Program-made: the position numbers and the translations under genes | Source: Betaproteobacteria bacterium UBA2592 | GTDB taxonomy: Bacteria > Pseudomonadota > Gammaproteobacteria > Burkholderiales > Rhodocyclaceae | Length of the DNA stretch: 23,325 nucleotides | Direction of reading: 5' to 3' | Assembly: GCA_002340095.1 (NCBI GenBank) | Contig: DDKS01000064.1 | Span: forward strand, 1 to 23,325 | The notes under the pieces: model-generated | Database searches by the model: none | The model's input: only the letters and a program-made list of their open reading frames with translations | Told to the model about the DNA's origin: nothing | Part shown: piece after piece, positions 11,193-18,386 of the stretch | Position numbering within the stretch: position 1 is the first letter of the stretch | Layout: each line of letters starts with the position of its first letter

Positions 11193-11216
11193 GCCCGTCA
11201 AAACCAGGAGAGAGAC

Positions 11217-12857
11217 ATGTCCCCTTGCCGCCCCGTCCCCGCTATCCGTCCGGGCAAGATCGTCAGCGCCGCCGAGGCCGTGGCCCGCATCCGGGATGGC
11301 AGCACGGTGGCCACCGGGGGTTTCGTTGGCATCGGCTTCGCCGAGAACATTGCCGTGGCCCTGGAAAGGCGCTTTCTCGGCCTGGACGGCAGCCCCCCGG
11401 GTTCGCCCAGGGACCTGACCCTGGTCTATGCCGCCGGCCAGGGAGACGGCCAAGACCGGGGCCTCAACCACCTGGGCCACGCCGGTCTGGTGAAGAAGGT
11501 GATCGGCGGCCATTGGGGCCTGGTGCCGAAACTGCAGCAACTGGCGGTGGACAACCTGATCGAGGCCTACAACCTGCCCCAGGGGGTGATTGCCCAGTTG
11601 TACCGGGACATCGCCGCCGGCAAGCCCGGCCAGCTTTCCCGGGTCGGCCTGGGCACCTATGTGGACCCGCGCCACGGGGGCGGCCGCCTGAACGCCCGCA
11701 CCACCGAAGACATCGTGCGGCTGATGCCCATCGACGGGGAGGACTATCTGTTCTACCAGGCCTTTCCCATCCACGTGGGCATCATCCGGGGCACCACGGC
11801 GGACCCGGACGGCAACATCACCATGGAAAAGGAAGCCCTCACCCTGGAATCCCTCGCCATCGCCACCGCCGCCCACAACTCCGGGGGGCTGGTGATCGTG
11901 CAGGTGGAGCGCATCGCCGAGCGGGGCAGCCTCAACCCGCGCCAGGTGAAGATTCCCGGGGTGCTGGTGGATTGCGTGGTGGTGGCGGAACAGCCCGAGT
12001 ACCACATGCAGACCTTCGCCACCCAATACAACCCGGCCTTTGCCGGAGAGATCAGGGTGCCGGCCGCCGCCTTCGCCCCCCTGGAGCTGGATGCCCGTAA
12101 GGTGATCGCCCGCCGTGCCGCCCTGGAACTACGGGCCGGGGCGGTGGTAAACCTGGGCATCGGCATGCCCGAAGGGGTGGCGGCCGTGGCGGCGGAAGAA
12201 GGGGTGATCGACCTGCTCACCCTCACTGCCGAACCCGGGGTGATCGGCGGCATTCCTGCCGGGGGCCTCAATTTCGGCGCCGCCAGCAACACCCAGGCGG
12301 TGATCGACCAGCCCAGCCAGTTCGACTTCTACGACGGCGGCGGTCTCGACCTGGCCTTTCTCGGCCTGGCCCAGGCGGATGCGGCAGGCTGCCTCAATGT
12401 CTCCCGCTTCGGCCCCCGCCTGGCCGGGGCGGGCGGCTTCATCAACATCAGCCAGAATGCGAAGAAGGTGGTGTTCGTCGGCACCTTCACCACCGACGGA
12501 CTGAATCTGGTGGTGGAGGACGGGCAAGTGCTGCTGCTGGCCGAGGGCCGCACCCGCAAGTTCGTACAGCAGGTGGAGCACCTGACTTTCAGTGGCCCCC
12601 AAGCCCTGCGGAACGGCCAGACCGTGCTCTATGTGACGGAACGTTGCGTCTTCCGGCTCACGGCAACGGGCTTGGAATTGATCGAGATTGCACCGGGTAT
12701 GGAACTGGAGCGGGACATCCTGGCGCGGATGGATTTCCCCCCCCGCATCAGCCCCGACCTGCGTCCCATGGACCCGCGCCTCTTCGCACCAGCCCCCATG
12801 GGCCTGCGCCGGGAACTGGAACGACGGCCCCGGCTGCCCGCACGAGAAAGCATTTGA
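11217..12857 (+). CDS. Fused acyl-CoA:acetate/propionate CoA-transferase (family I)
   Basis: The enzyme moves coenzyme A between carboxylic acids (acetate, propionate, butyrate or 3-keto acids) through a glutamyl-CoA thioester. The 546-residue chain fuses the alpha and beta halves in one polypeptide, as in propionate CoA-transferase and E. coli YdiF. The N-terminal half shows IRDGSTVATGGFVGIG near 25-40, and the C-terminal half VNLGIGMPEGVA near 311-322. The likely catalytic glutamate is E339 in TAEPGVIGG, followed by GGLNFGAA. AGGAG at 11206-11210 with a 6-nt spacer fixes the ATG. It is divergent from clpB, with 114 bp between them. Plausible roles are short-chain fatty acid or polyhydroxyalkanoate precursor metabolism; the exact substrate cannot be told from sequence. 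No terminator is seen before the chemoreceptor gene 66 bp downstream. Confidence 0.9.
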   Translation: MSPCRPVPAIRPGKIVSAAEAVARIRDGSTVATGGFVGIGFAENIAVALERRFLGLDGSPPGSPRDLTLVYAAGQGDGQDRGLNHLGHAGLVKKVIGGHWGLVPKLQQLAVDNLIEAYNLPQGVIAQLYRDIAAGKPGQLSRVGLGTYVDPRHGGGRLNARTTEDIVRLMPIDGEDYLFYQAFPIHVGIIRGTTADPDGNITMEKEALTLESLAIATAAHNSGGLVIVQVERIAERGSLNPRQVKIPGVLVDCVVVAEQPEYHMQTFATQYNPAFAGEIRVPAAAFAPLELDARKVIARRAALELRAGAVVNLGIGMPEGVAAVAAEEGVIDLLTLTAEPGVIGGIPAGGLNFGAASNTQAVIDQPSQFDFYDGGGLDLAFLGLAQADAAGCLNVSRFGPRLAGAGGFINISQNAKKVVFVGTFTTDGLNLVVEDGQVLLLAEGRTRKFVQQVEHLTFSGPQALRNGQTVLYVTERCVFRLTATGLELIEIAPGMELERDILARMDFPPRISPDLRPMDPRLFAPAPMGLRRELERRPRLPARESI

Positions 12858-12923
12858 ACATTGGTGAATTGCCCCAAACCTCAATAGAATGGCTGGAAAT
12901 CGAATCTATCAGGAACATAAGCC

Positions 12924-14315
12924 ATGGAAAAAGCAGGCATGACGCTCAAGGTCAAGCTGACCGCCATCACACTGGTCACCATCTTGTCCCTGATCGCCCT
13001 CTTCGGCGTGATCCTGACCATGGAACGGGCCAACCTGATGCGGGACCGGCAGGAAAAGGTGCGCAATCTGGTCGAGGCCGCCCACGCCATCATCGAGCAT
13101 CACGCCAGACAGGTGCAGGAAGGCCGCCTGAGCGAGGCAGAGGCACAGAAAAACGCCCTCGACACCCTGCGGGCCATGCGCTACGACAAGGTGGAGTATT
13201 TCTGGGTCAATGACTTCCACCCCCGTGTGCTGATGCACCCCATCAAGCCGGAACTGGCTGGCAAGGATATGTCCGGCCTGAAGGACCCCAACGGCAAGCT
13301 GCTGTTCGTGGAGTTCGTCAATGAGGTGAAGAAGAACGGCGCCGGCTTTGTCGATTACTACTGGCCCAAGCCCGGCTCCGAGGCCCCGGTGGCCAAGATT
13401 TCCTACGTCAAGGGCTATACCCCCTGGGGCTGGATCGTCGGCTCCGGCATCTACCTGGACGACGTGGACGCCATCTTCCGCAAGACCGCCCTCACCCTGC
13501 TGGGCATCGGCCTCATCATCGGCCTCATCATCGCCGTACCCCTGGCCCTGTTCGCCCGCGGCCTGAACCGCTCCCTGGGCGGCGAACCCGCCTACGCCCG
13601 GGAGATCACCCGGCGCATCGCCTCGGGCGACCTGAGCACCCCGGTGATCTGCCAGCCGGGCGACAACGAGAGCCTGCTGGCCGGCATGAAGCACATGCAG
13701 GACACCCTGCGCACCATGATCAGCGACGTGATCAAGGATGCAGAACAGGTTTCCACCGCCGCCGGCCAACTGCTGTCCGCCTCGGAAGAAGTCGCCGAGC
13801 GGGCCCGCCAGCAATCCTCTGCCGCCGCCTCCATGGCCGCCTCCGTCGAGCAAATGGTGGTGAGCATGGAGCATGTGACCGACAACGCCCGCGAGGCCAG
13901 CACCCTGTCCCGGGAGGCCGGTGAGGTATCCCAGCGGGGCGCCGCCATCATCCACAACGCCGCCACCGAGATGCGCCAGATTTCCGATTCGGTCCAGGCC
14001 TCCTCCCGCATCATCGAGGAACTGGGGCACCAGTCCGACCAGATCACCTCCATCGTCAAGACCATCCGCGAGATCGCCGACCAGACCAACCTGCTCGCCC
14101 TCAACGCCGCGATCGAGGCCGCCCGGGCCGGGGAACAGGGCCGGGGCTTTGCCGTGGTGGCCGACGAGGTGAGGAAACTGGCCGAACGCACCAGCCTGTC
14201 CACCACCGAGATCGCCGGCATGGTCAGCAAGATCCAGAGCGGCACCCGCAATGCGGTCGCCAGCATGGAAGACGGGGTGCAGCAGGTGGGCAAGGGCGTG
14301 GAACTGGCCACCTAG
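12924..14315 (+). CDS. Methyl-accepting chemotaxis protein, truncated by an in-frame amber codon
   Basis: A transmembrane chemoreceptor. Membrane segment 1 is at about 8-32, followed by a periplasmic single Cache domain (sCache_2 style) at about 40-182 with VEYFWVND and WGWIVGSGIYLDDVD. Membrane segment 2 is at about 188-211, then a HAMP region (about 212-265) and the signalling hairpin. The highly conserved tip IREIADQTNLLALNAAIEAARAGEQGRGFAVVADE (381-415) is present. The frame stops at TAG 14313-14315 after residue 463, although receptor-like sequence continues in the same frame for 81 more residues. About half of the descending signalling helix and any C-terminal methylation sites there would be missing, so the truncated form should signal poorly. 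AGGA at 12911 precedes the ATG. It could be a real nonsense mutation, a suppressed codon or a sequence error. Confidence 0.88.
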   Translation: MEKAGMTLKVKLTAITLVTILSLIALFGVILTMERANLMRDRQEKVRNLVEAAHAIIEHHARQVQEGRLSEAEAQKNALDTLRAMRYDKVEYFWVNDFHPRVLMHPIKPELAGKDMSGLKDPNGKLLFVEFVNEVKKNGAGFVDYYWPKPGSEAPVAKISYVKGYTPWGWIVGSGIYLDDVDAIFRKTALTLLGIGLIIGLIIAVPLALFARGLNRSLGGEPAYAREITRRIASGDLSTPVICQPGDNESLLAGMKHMQDTLRTMISDVIKDAEQVSTAAGQLLSASEEVAERARQQSSAAASMAASVEQMVVSMEHVTDNAREASTLSREAGEVSQRGAAIIHNAATEMRQISDSVQASSRIIEELGHQSDQITSIVKTIREIADQTNLLALNAAIEAARAGEQGRGFAVVADEVRKLAERTSLSTTEIAGMVSKIQSGTRNAVASMEDGVQQVGKGVELAT

Positions 14316-14561
14316 GCCGGCGACTCCATCAACCAGATCCAGGGTGGCGCCGAACGGGTGACCCAGGTGGTCAACGACATCACCGACGCCATCCGGGAAC
14401 AAGGCCAGACCAGCAGCCAGATCGCCCAGAACATCGAACAGATCGCCCAGATGTCCGAGGAAAGCGCCCAGGCCGTGAACAACACCGCCGAAGCCGCCCG
14501 CCACCTGCAGACCCTGTCCCGCTCCCTGCATCAGGCGGTGAGCAAGTTCAGGACGGGCTGA
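14316..14561 (+). pseudogene. C-terminal remainder of the chemoreceptor beyond the amber codon
   Basis: In frame with the preceding gene, 81 codons continue with AGDSINQIQGGAERV, EQIAQMSEESAQAVNNTAEAA and a C-terminal VSKFRTG, then TGA. This is the typical end of a chemoreceptor signalling domain. With the stop at 14313 counted as one residue, the full protein would be 545 residues, a normal length. No independent start with a ribosome site was seen (the first ATG-like codon lies inside a helix), so separate translation is unlikely. Confidence 0.8.
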
Positions 14562-14578
14562 CCCCGCCCCGGCCCAGC

Positions 14579-14606
14579 AAAAAGCCACCCGATGGGTGGC
14601 TTTTTT
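14579..14606. terminator. Strong bidirectional Rho-independent terminator
   Basis: GCCACCC (14584-14590), a GAT loop and GGGTGGC (14594-14600) are flanked by five A on the left and six T on the right. It works after the chemoreceptor on the plus strand. On the minus strand it also provides a stem and T-run after moaE, whose stop is 40 nt away. Confidence 0.92.
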
Positions 14607-14645
14607 CATGGGGGGCCAAGGCCCCGAAAAACCGGGAGAACCGAA

Positions 14646-15110
14646 TCAGGAATTCCCCCCGGCATTCCAGCGGGCGGCGGCGCTGTCGTCGGTTTCCCGG
14701 GCGTCCACCCAGCGGGCGCCCTCCGGGGTCACTTCCCGCTTCCAGAACGGGGCCCGGGTTTTCAGGTAGTCCATGATGAATTCGCAGGCGGCAAAGGCTT
14801 CGCCCCGGTGGGCGGAGGTGACGGCCACCAGCACGATCTGGTCCGTGGGCTGAAGCGGGCCGACCCGGTGGATCACCAGGGCATCGAACAGCGCCCAGCG
14901 GCCCCGGGCCTCGGCCACGATGGCTTCCAGGGCCTTTTCGGTCATGCCCGGGTAGTGCTCCAGGGTCATTTCGGAAACCCCGGCCCCGTCGTTGATGTCG
15001 CGCACCAGACCGACGAAGGCGGCCACGGCGCCGATGCGCGCATCGCCGGCCCGCAGCGCGGCCACTTCGGTGGAGAGGTCGAAATCCTCGGTCTGCACCC
15101 GCACCGGCAT
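14646..15110 (-). CDS. moaE: Molybdopterin synthase catalytic subunit MoaE
   Basis: MoaE joins with thiocarboxylated MoaD to insert two sulphurs into cyclic pyranopterin monophosphate, giving molybdopterin. The 154-residue protein shows FVGLVRD near 32-38, LEHYPGM at 50-56, H101-R102 in SAHRGE, and the conserved lysines K117 (YLKTRAPFW) and K124 that line the active site, matching E. coli K119 and K126. It is the last gene of the run, starting 3 nt after the moaD stop, and it is followed by the bidirectional terminator at 14579-14606. Confidence 0.96.
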   Translation of the reverse strand: MPVRVQTEDFDLSTEVAALRAGDARIGAVAAFVGLVRDINDGAGVSEMTLEHYPGMTEKALEAIVAEARGRWALFDALVIHRVGPLQPTDQIVLVAVTSAHRGEAFAACEFIMDYLKTRAPFWKREVTPEGARWVDARETDDSAAARWNAGGNS

Positions 15111-15113
15111 GGT

Positions 15114-15362
15114 TCAGCCTCCCGTCACCGGGGGGAAGAAGGCCACTTCGTCCCCGTCCAGCACCGGGTCCGAGGCCCGGGCCATTTCCTGGTTGACGGC
15201 AAAGCGCAGGTTGGGCGTCTGGCCCAGGGCTTCCCGCCCCTGGCCGGCCAGCCAGTCCTTGAGTTCGCCCACGGTGGCGAGGCCCTCGGGCAGCTCCAGG
15301 CTTTCCTCGCCCCGGCCCAGGCGTTCCCGCAGGCTGGCGAAATAGAGGATGCGCACGCTCAT
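15114..15362 (-). CDS. moaD: Molybdopterin synthase sulphur-carrier subunit MoaD
   Basis: A ubiquitin-like 82-residue protein (MSVRILYFASLRERLG at the start) that carries sulphur as a C-terminal thiocarboxylate. It ends in the diagnostic Gly-Gly (FFPPVTGG), the site adenylated by MoeB and sulphurated. Its ATG overlaps the moeA stop as ATGA, so translation is coupled. A longer frame that starts at 15452 is only moeA sequence read out of frame. moaE follows after a 3-nt gap, keeping the two synthase subunits in step. Confidence 0.95.
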   Translation of the reverse strand: MSVRILYFASLRERLGRGEESLELPEGLATVGELKDWLAGQGREALGQTPNLRFAVNQEMARASDPVLDGDEVAFFPPVTGG

Positions 15363-16576
15363 GACAGCAGTTCCGCAAAAGGCAGGAAATCCACGGCATC
15401 GCCGGGTTCGATCAGGGTGTGGGGCGGCTTGATGACGAGCCCCTCGCTCCACACCAGGGAGTTGACGACCCCCGAGCCCTGGTTGGGGAAAAGGGCGAGG
15501 CGCCCGTCCTCACCCCGGCGTGCCCGCAGGAATTCGTGCAGGGGAGAGTCCCGGGTCCAGCGGAAGCCGGCCGTCAGCCGGTAGGGCTGCGGCACCCCTG
15601 CGGTCCGGCCCTGCAGGCGCTGGATGAAGGGCCGCACCAGCACCAGGAAGGTGACCATGGCGGAGACCGGGTTGCCGGGCAGGCCGATGAACCAGGCCGA
15701 CTCCGCGGCCCTCTCCCCGGCGCGCCGGATGCGGCCGAGCGCCAGGGGCTTGCCGGGCTTGATGGCCACCTTCCACAGGTCGAGGCTGCCTTCGGCCTCC
15801 ACGGCGGGCTTCACATGGTCTTCCTCGCCCACCGAGACGCCGCCGCTGGTGACGATCAGGTCGTTCTCGCCGGCGGCCCGGCGCAGGGCGGCCCGGGTCG
15901 TTTCCAGATCGTCGGGGATGTGGCCGAGATTGCGCACCTCGCAGCCCATGGTTTCGAGCAGGCTGATCAGGGCGTACTGGTTGGAGTTGTAGATGCCTCC
16001 GGGCGGCAGGGGCCGACCGGGCTCATGGAGTTCGTCGCCGGTGGAGAACACGGCCACCCGCAGGCGGCGCAGCACCGGCAGTTCGGCCAGGCCGGCGGCG
16101 GCGGCCAGGGCCAGTTCCTGAGGGCGCAGCAGGATGCCGGCGGGCAGGATTTCCTGGCCCACATCCATGTCCTCGCCCCGGCGGCGGATGTTCTCCCCCG
16201 CCCTGGGCAGGTGCCGGATGACCACGCCGTTTTCGCCGTGTTCGCACAGTTCCTGCATCACCACCGCATCGGCGCCCGGGGGAACGGGCGCGCCGGTGAA
16301 GATGCGGGCGGCGCTGCCGGGTTCCAGGGCCTGGCCGATGCTGCCGGCGGGAATGCGCTGGCTGACCGGCAGGCAGACGCCCGGTGCAGTGATGTCGGCG
16401 GCCCGGACGGCGTAGCCATCCATGGCGGAATTATCCAGGGGCGGCACGGCCACGGTGGAGTGCTGGGCCTGGGCCAGCACCCGCCCGGCGGCGGCCACCA
16501 GGGGCTGGTGGCGCATTTCCGTCACCGGGGTGGCGGCCGCCAGCAGGCGTTCCAGGGCTTCGGGGTAACTCAGCAT
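15359..16576 (-). CDS. moeA: Molybdopterin molybdenumtransferase MoeA
   Basis: MoeA inserts molybdate into adenylated molybdopterin to give the active cofactor. The 405-residue protein carries the family marks: PPLDNSAMDGYA at about 45-56, IFTGAPVPPGADAVVMQE near 92-109, GENIRRRGED near 127-136, the MPT-binding motif STGDEL near 172-177, TSGGVSVGEEDHVK near 243-256, KPGKPLALG near 273-281 and GLPGNPVSA near 298-306. The start at 16576 gives MLSYPEALERLL and overlaps the end of mobB by 7 nt. The frame remains open upstream but that stretch is mobB and its neighbour read out of frame. The stop overlaps the moaD start. It appears intact. Confidence 0.95.
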   Translation of the reverse strand: MLSYPEALERLLAAATPVTEMRHQPLVAAAGRVLAQAQHSTVAVPPLDNSAMDGYAVRAADITAPGVCLPVSQRIPAGSIGQALEPGSAARIFTGAPVPPGADAVVMQELCEHGENGVVIRHLPRAGENIRRRGEDMDVGQEILPAGILLRPQELALAAAAGLAELPVLRRLRVAVFSTGDELHEPGRPLPPGGIYNSNQYALISLLETMGCEVRNLGHIPDDLETTRAALRRAAGENDLIVTSGGVSVGEEDHVKPAVEAEGSLDLWKVAIKPGKPLALGRIRRAGERAAESAWFIGLPGNPVSAMVTFLVLVRPFIQRLQGRTAGVPQPYRLTAGFRWTRDSPLHEFLRARRGEDGRLALFPNQGSGVVNSLVWSEGLVIKPPHTLIEPGDAVDFLPFAELLS

Positions 16577-17079
16577 GGACGGCTTTCCTCCAGTTGCAGG
16601 TGGGAGATGATGAAATCGGCAATGGCCCCCGCATCGTCGAGGGGCAGCCAGGGCAAGGTGATTTCCAAGGGGGCATCGCTGGCCACGGCCAGGATGTCGC
16701 TGCGTTCCGGATACAGGGGCGGCAGGCCGGCGCCGGGACGATGCACTTCCAGCTTCGGAACGGGTTCTTCCTTGAATCCCTCCACCAGTACCAGGTCGCA
16801 GGGGGCCAGGCGGGCGAGCAGCTCGTCCAGGTCCGGCTCGGGCTCGCCCCGCAGTTCGTGCATCAGGGCCCAGCGGGCATTGCAGGCCAGCAGCACCTCG
16901 CCGGCCCCGGCCTCCCGGTGGCGGTAGGAATCCTTGCCCGGCTTGTCGATGTCGAAGCCGTGGTGGGCATGCTTGATGACCGACACCGTAAAGCCCCGGG
17001 CCTTGAGCGCCGGGATCAGTTGCTCCAGCAGGGTGGTCTTGCCCGAACCGGAACGGCCGATGATGCCGAAAGTCTTCAT
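16570..17079 (-). CDS. mobB: Molybdopterin-guanine dinucleotide biosynthesis adaptor MobB
   Basis: A P-loop GTP-binding protein of 169 residues that assists MobA in making the guanine dinucleotide form of the cofactor. Walker A GRSGSGKTT is at 8-16, followed by VIKHAHHGFDIDKPGKDSYRHREAGA near 34-59, a signature of the family, and VLVEGFKEEPVPKLEVHR near 97-114. It overlaps the upstream ATP-grasp gene by ATGA and the downstream moeA by 7 nt, so translation is coupled in both directions. Its partner mobA is not in this window. Confidence 0.95.
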   Translation of the reverse strand: MKTFGIIGRSGSGKTTLLEQLIPALKARGFTVSVIKHAHHGFDIDKPGKDSYRHREAGAGEVLLACNARWALMHELRGEPEPDLDELLARLAPCDLVLVEGFKEEPVPKLEVHRPGAGLPPLYPERSDILAVASDAPLEITLPWLPLDDAGAIADFIISHLQLEESRPC

Positions 17080-18386
17080 GATTGTTCCTGTCTGCCCTCG
17101 GGCACTTCCAGCACGGCGGCAAAACCCCCGCCGGGGGTGCGGAAATTGGTGGTCTGGCCCTGATAAAGCCGGGCGGCAACCAGTTGGACGCGGCCCCGGT
17201 AGACATAGTTGCGCAGGTCCAGTTTGAGGTCGGTGAGTTCACCCCCCACCTGCAGGCGGCGCTCGGAGGGCGGCACCAGGGCCTGGGCGATGTAGTTGCC
17301 GGCCAGGATTTCCTCGAACACCCGCTTGGTGAGCTTGTCGCCCCGGTAGGCGGCGCGGCTGCCAAAGCCGGCGGCGGGCTTGAAGAACCACTGGCGCCGG
17401 GTCTGCCAGAACGTCTCGCCGGCCGCCGCCGTCACCGGCAGGGTGCGGGGAATGGCGGCCAGGAGCTGTTCCCGGGTGCGCGGCGCCACCCCGGCGGCGG
17501 TGAGCCAGTCCGGGTCCGAGAGCAGCACCAGGTTACGCTTGTCCGCATACAGGGCGTGGGCCCGGGGGTGGGGGGTGAGAAGCGCCGCACCGGCCAGGTA
17601 AGCGGCCTTGAGGTGGGCGTGGGCCGCCTCTTCCAGGGCGAAATCGGTAAGGCGGTTGTACACCAGGTCCACCGGCCCCCGGGCGTGTTGCAGACGGACG
17701 CCATCCCAGGAAAGCTCGGATGGGTCGGCGATGCAGGCGTCGATGCCGGCCGTCACGAACAGCTGGCGGAACAGTTCGAATTCCGGCGCCAGGTATTGGC
17801 TGGCCGGGTCCGTATCGACGATGGCGACGCGCGTGAGCGGCTGGTCGCCCCGGGCCAGCCGCCATTCTTCCCGGAACATGGCGACAAAGGCGGCCTCCGG
17901 GTCCGGGTGGCGGAATGGGCGGCCGAGAAAATCCGCCAGGGGACCACAGCAATCCTGCTGGGCCCGGGCCAGATGGGTATTGAGCAGGCCACCGCCGGCA
18001 TTGGTGTTGATCTCGATCAGCCGGGGTCCGGCAGGGTCCAGGTGGAAGTCGTAGCCGAGGAACACGCCGGGATGGCCCGGATCGTGGCGGGCGATCTCTG
18101 GCGCCCAGGCCAGCACCGCTTCCTGGTAGGCCGGCAGGGCGACCACGGTTTCCATGGCGGCGATGAAATCGGCCATCTGCCGCAGGCAGACTTCGCTGAC
18201 GAACACCACCGTGTCGGAAAAGAGATAAGGATGGCTCTGGCGCAGGCTCGGGTAATCGAGCCCGCCCCCGGCTTCCAGGGCCCGCTGCAGGGCCTGGTGG
18301 TCGGTGGCGAGGCAAACGCATTCCCGGTTCAGATGGCGGGCGGCGGCGCGACTATCCCCGGGCAGGGAGGCGATGAGTTCGTGCAT
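17076..18386 (-). CDS. Uncharacterised circularly permuted ATP-grasp protein in the Moco operon
   Basis: A 436-residue soluble protein that I do not recognise by name. LIEINTNAGGG (123-133) looks like the metal-binding E-x-N motif of ATP-grasp ligases. WFFKPAAGFGSRAAYRGDK (333-351) looks like the ATP-binding lysine and glycine-rich loop. LKLDLRNYVYRG (387-398) adds further conserved acidic and basic residues. Here the metal motif comes before the ATP-binding lysine, the reverse of normal ATP-grasp order, as in circularly permuted members related to glutathionylspermidine synthase-like enzymes. Such enzymes usually join a carboxylate to an amine through an acyl phosphate; the substrate here is unknown. 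It overlaps mobB by ATGA and the helicase gene by 58 nt, and it has no clear ribosome site, so translation probably depends on the upstream gene. A link to molybdenum cofactor is suggested by position only. Confidence 0.75.
   Translation of the reverse strand: MHELIASLPGDSRAAARHLNRECVCLATDHQALQRALEAGGGLDYPSLRQSHPYLFSDTVVFVSEVCLRQMADFIAAMETVVALPAYQEAVLAWAPEIARHDPGHPGVFLGYDFHLDPAGPRLIEINTNAGGGLLNTHLARAQQDCCGPLADFLGRPFRHPDPEAAFVAMFREEWRLARGDQPLTRVAIVDTDPASQYLAPEFELFRQLFVTAGIDACIADPSELSWDGVRLQHARGPVDLVYNRLTDFALEEAAHAHLKAAYLAGAALLTPHPRAHALYADKRNLVLLSDPDWLTAAGVAPRTREQLLAAIPRTLPVTAAAGETFWQTRRQWFFKPAAGFGSRAAYRGDKLTKRVFEEILAGNYIAQALVPPSERRLQVGGELTDLKLDLRNYVYRGRVQLVAARLYQGQTTNFRTPGGGFAAVLEVPEGRQEQS

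Noticed and set aside
11103..12026. N-terminal extension of clpB into the CoA-transferase gene
   Set aside because: The canonical ClpB start MRLDKLTT with a ribosome site and RpoH promoter lies at 11102; the extra residues are antisense CoA-transferase.
12909..14609. Minus-strand open frame of 566 codons opposite the chemoreceptor
   Set aside because: Antisense shadow; Gly/Asp/His-rich with no domain. That it runs across the amber site says nothing about function.
16577..17365. N-terminal extension of moeA
   Set aside because: It is mobB and the ATP-grasp gene read out of frame; the MoeA start at 16576 matches the family.
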